DNA from: Demequina muriae
GTDB taxonomy: Bacteria > Actinomycetota > Actinomycetes > Actinomycetales > Demequinaceae
Direction of reading: 5' to 3'
Assembly (NCBI RefSeq): GCF_030418295.1
Contig: NZ_JAUHQA010000001.1
Coordinates: forward strand, 1,488,001 to 1,552,000
DNA: 64,000 bases
Shown: positions 62,390 to 64,000 of the stretch, in pieces
How the letters are laid out: every line of letters starts with the position of its first letter
Position numbering within the stretch: position 1 is the first letter of the stretch
The notes under the pieces: generated by a model
The model's database searches: none
The model's input: the letters and a program-made list of their open reading frames with translations, nothing else
Told to the model about the DNA's origin: nothing
Program-made: the position numbers and the translations under genes

Positions 62390-62402
62390 CGAAGATTCTT
62401 CG
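62390..62402. promoter_or_regulatory. Near-palindrome CGAAGATTCTTCG in the divergent spacer
   Basis: Six-base arms CGAAGA/TCTTCG around one base lie between the fused sigma gene and the GGDEF-like gene. GGAAC at 62386-62390 just before it resembles an ECF -35. The exact binding protein is unknown. Confidence 0.4.
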
Positions 62403-62445
62403 AAATCTGCCGTCATAGTGCGGCGTCACGGGCGTCTCATCCGGC

Positions 62446-63216
62446 ATGAGCAGTGAGACCCACATTCCCGTGCCAGGAGCGCCAGCGCTTCTGCAGCGGT
62501 GGGAGAGCGCGAGCATCGATTCGGTGTGGTTGCGCCCGGGTGACTGGTACACCCCGGCGACCGAGGCGCTCGTCGAGGCCCTCGAGGCACGACTCGACAC
62601 GGCTCCCGCCGCCTACCGACTCGGCCAGGCGCGCTCCGCCGCGGGTGTGGGCATCACCGAGGCGATCGACGACATGGCGGTGCTGTTCCGTGCCGCTGGC
62701 TTCGAGTCCGCGCCGATTCGCTCGATCCGCGCCCTGTGCGAGGGCTGGACTGCTGGCACCATTCCCACGATGGATGCCCCGGCGATGACCGATGCGGAGT
62801 CCGGGCTCGGCACCGCCGAGTACCTCTCTCAGCGCCTCGCTGAGGTGTACGGCGCCGCAGCGCGTCTCGCGCAGGTGGTGGGCGAAACCTATGCTCTCGT
62901 GATGGTCGACGTGTCTGTCGAGAGCACAGATCCGTGGCAGCGCATGGCGCGCAATGCTGCGACGGGTGCCGCACTTCGCGGCACCTATGGCGAGGGCCAC
63001 CCGATGGCGCGCCTGGGCGACGGACTCTACGCGGTGCTCGTTGAGCGCGGCGAGACGCTCGGTGCGGGCCTCGCGTCCTTGCGGGACCACCTGTCTGACC
63101 GGGCTGCGGCCATGAAGGTCGACAGTCTGATGCGTCAGCCTCCGCGCGTGTGGATCGAGTCTCTCCCCGGTACCCACGCGTACGCCTGCGAGCTCGTGGA
63201 GTCGCTGCAGCGGTAG
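62446..63216 (+). CDS. Degenerate GGDEF-fold protein
   Basis: 256 residues. The first 110 are helical and unassigned. From 116 the pattern DAESGLGTAEYLSQRLAEVY matches the GGDEF start D-x-L-T-G-L-x-N-R, and MARLGDGLYAVLVE (about 187-200) stands where RLGGDEFAVLL belongs, so the GGDEF signature reads GDGLY. Catalysis of c-di-GMP synthesis is therefore unlikely; it may bind nucleotide or partners. It is divergent from the fused sigma gene, 171 bp away. Confidence 0.6.
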   Translation: MSSETHIPVPGAPALLQRWESASIDSVWLRPGDWYTPATEALVEALEARLDTAPAAYRLGQARSAAGVGITEAIDDMAVLFRAAGFESAPIRSIRALCEGWTAGTIPTMDAPAMTDAESGLGTAEYLSQRLAEVYGAAARLAQVVGETYALVMVDVSVESTDPWQRMARNAATGAALRGTYGEGHPMARLGDGLYAVLVERGETLGAGLASLRDHLSDRAAAMKVDSLMRQPPRVWIESLPGTHAYACELVESLQR

Positions 63217-63233
63217 GAGACGTCACCCCGGAC

Positions 63234-63272
63234 GAGGGTCTGGCACCGCGCTGAGGGCGGTGCCAGACCCTC
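63234..63272. terminator. Bidirectional terminator
   Basis: A 16-bp perfect stem (GAGGGTCTGGCACCGC at 63234-63249, complement at 63257-63272) with a 7-base loop sits between the convergent GGDEF-like gene and the ABC permease gene. Confidence 0.9.
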
Positions 63273-63291
63273 TCCCCGTTTCAGGGGGGGG

Positions 63292-63999
63292 TCACGCCCG
63301 CCTGTTGTAGGCGCGGATCGCGAGCGGCGCGAACACCACCACCAGACCGACGCACCAGGCGAGTGTCCAGGCGACGTGGGTCTGCCACTCGCCCATGCCG
63401 CCCCAGAGCGCACGCAGGGACTCGATCAAGTGCGTGAGCGGGTTGGCGTTGGAGAACGCCTCGAGCCACCCCGGCATGGTCGACGGGTCGACGAATGCAC
63501 TGGACGCGAAGGTGAGCGGGAACAGCGTCATGAACACGATGCCCTGGACCGACCGCTCCGACCTCGCGATGAGCCCGACCAGCATGGGCGCCCACGCGAG
63601 GCACAGCGCGAACAGGATCGCGAGCAGGCAGCCGGCAAGGAAGCTCACCACGTCGGTGGCGATGCGGTAGCCCAGCACGTAGCCCGTGCCGACCATGATC
63701 GTGATGAGCAGCACGTACCGCACCACGTCCCCGAGCGCTGCGCCCAGCAGCGGAGCGATCCGCGAGATCGGCAGAGCGCGGAACCTGTCGAAGATGCCCT
63801 TCGCCATATCCGAGTTCAGCTGGATGCCGATTCCCACGGACGCGAAGGCGATGTTCTGCCCGATGATGCCGGGGATCAGGAAGACCAGATAGTCGCTCGC
63901 TGAGCCGGCGATCGCTCCGCCGAAGATGTACGTGAACAGCAGCGTGAACATGATCGGCGACAGCGTGACGTCGATGAGGCCTTCAGGAGTGCGCCACGT
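63292..63999 (-). CDS. ABC-2 type drug exporter permease, DrrB-like (5' end outside window)
   Basis: The frame is open to the right edge; upstream codons before the first ATG (63951) read T-W-R-T-P-E-G-L-I-D-V-T-L-S-P-I, the usual start region of DrrB-type permeases, so the gene begins outside. Visible are six transmembrane helices, with LVFLIPGIIGQNIAFASVGIG and the C-terminal ANPLTHLIESLRAL motif of daunorubicin-resistance ABC permeases. The matching ATPase presumably lies just outside. Substrate unknown. Confidence 0.85.
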   Translation of the reverse strand, partial: TWRTPEGLIDVTLSPIMFTLLFTYIFGGAIAGSASDYLVFLIPGIIGQNIAFASVGIGIQLNSDMAKGIFDRFRALPISRIAPLLGAALGDVVRYVLLITIMVGTGYVLGYRIATDVVSFLAGCLLAILFALCLAWAPMLVGLIARSERSVQGIVFMTLFPLTFASSAFVDPSTMPGWLEAFSNANPLTHLIESLRALWGGMGEWQTHVAWTLAWCVGLVVVFAPLAIRAYNRRA

Positions 64000-64000
64000 C

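Overview
The window is about 64 kb of a high-GC (roughly 70%) Gram-positive chromosome from an actinobacterium. Markers are a GlnR-type orphan response regulator, an actinobacterial Crp, ClpC, the dnaX/SRP RNA/tRNA-Ser/recR neighbourhood, DUF2516, and TANNNT -10 boxes placed 6-7 nt before start codons (leaderless genes). The xylose genes, the lactate-permease homologue and the overall gene content fit Micrococcales (Cellulomonas/Demequina-like), but the genus is not fixed by what I can see. The region is core chromosome. I found no phage, insertion sequence, CRISPR array or plasmid functions.

Layout. 1-8 kb: end of a Cthe_2159-like secreted carbohydrate-binding protein; a DUF1611 (DgcN-like) plus ornithine/alanine-racemase-like pair; an EAL phosphodiesterase; a hydrolase; a GyrI-like protein; and an alkylation-repair pair (Ada-AlkA fusion and Ogt). 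8-26 kb: proC, radA, mutY, an aldo/keto reductase, clpC, a DUF2975/XRE self-regulating pair, dtd, a vapBC module, ygfZ, a nitrobindin-like protein with a 36-residue membrane protein upstream, a DUF4395/thioredoxin pair, glnR, nth, an RsiG-like coiled coil and crp. 26-37 kb: RidA and a DUF4177 microprotein, class A PBP, a metallophosphoesterase, tRNA-Pro, a secreted protein, a hydrolase-TetR operon and the xylBA/ROK regulator locus. 37-52 kb: lactate permease, asd-lysC, an esterase, a TetR-controlled ABC exporter, recR, mpg, dnaX, SRP RNA, two tRNA-Ser genes, a LytR_C protein, tadA and upp. 52-64 kb: the nrd operon with an elaborate control region, an MFS exporter, a DJ-1/PfpI protein, a 1001-residue fused sigma/anti-sigma/surface protein, a degenerate GGDEF protein and the end of an ABC-2 permease.

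Themes. DNA repair and nucleotide supply are heavily represented (alkA, ogt, mutY, nth, mpg, recR, radA, nrdAB, upp). Three loci touch c-di-GMP biology: an intact EAL enzyme, an RsiG-like protein whose ligand motif looks eroded, and a GGDEF-fold protein without its catalytic motif. The last is divergent from the fused sigma factor.

Most notable are: (i) the single-chain ECF sigma, zinc anti-sigma, membrane and surface-domain fusion; (ii) a ribonucleotide reductase small subunit with Phe at the radical-Tyr position (class Ic, Mn/Fe type), behind a promoter with DnaA-box and NrdR-box-like sequences; (iii) a dispersed 9-mer GCATCGGCC, counted by eye about 26 times and concentrated in intergenic DNA; (iv) locus-specific perfect inverted repeats in many gene-end spacers, some of whose words recur 9-28 kb apart.
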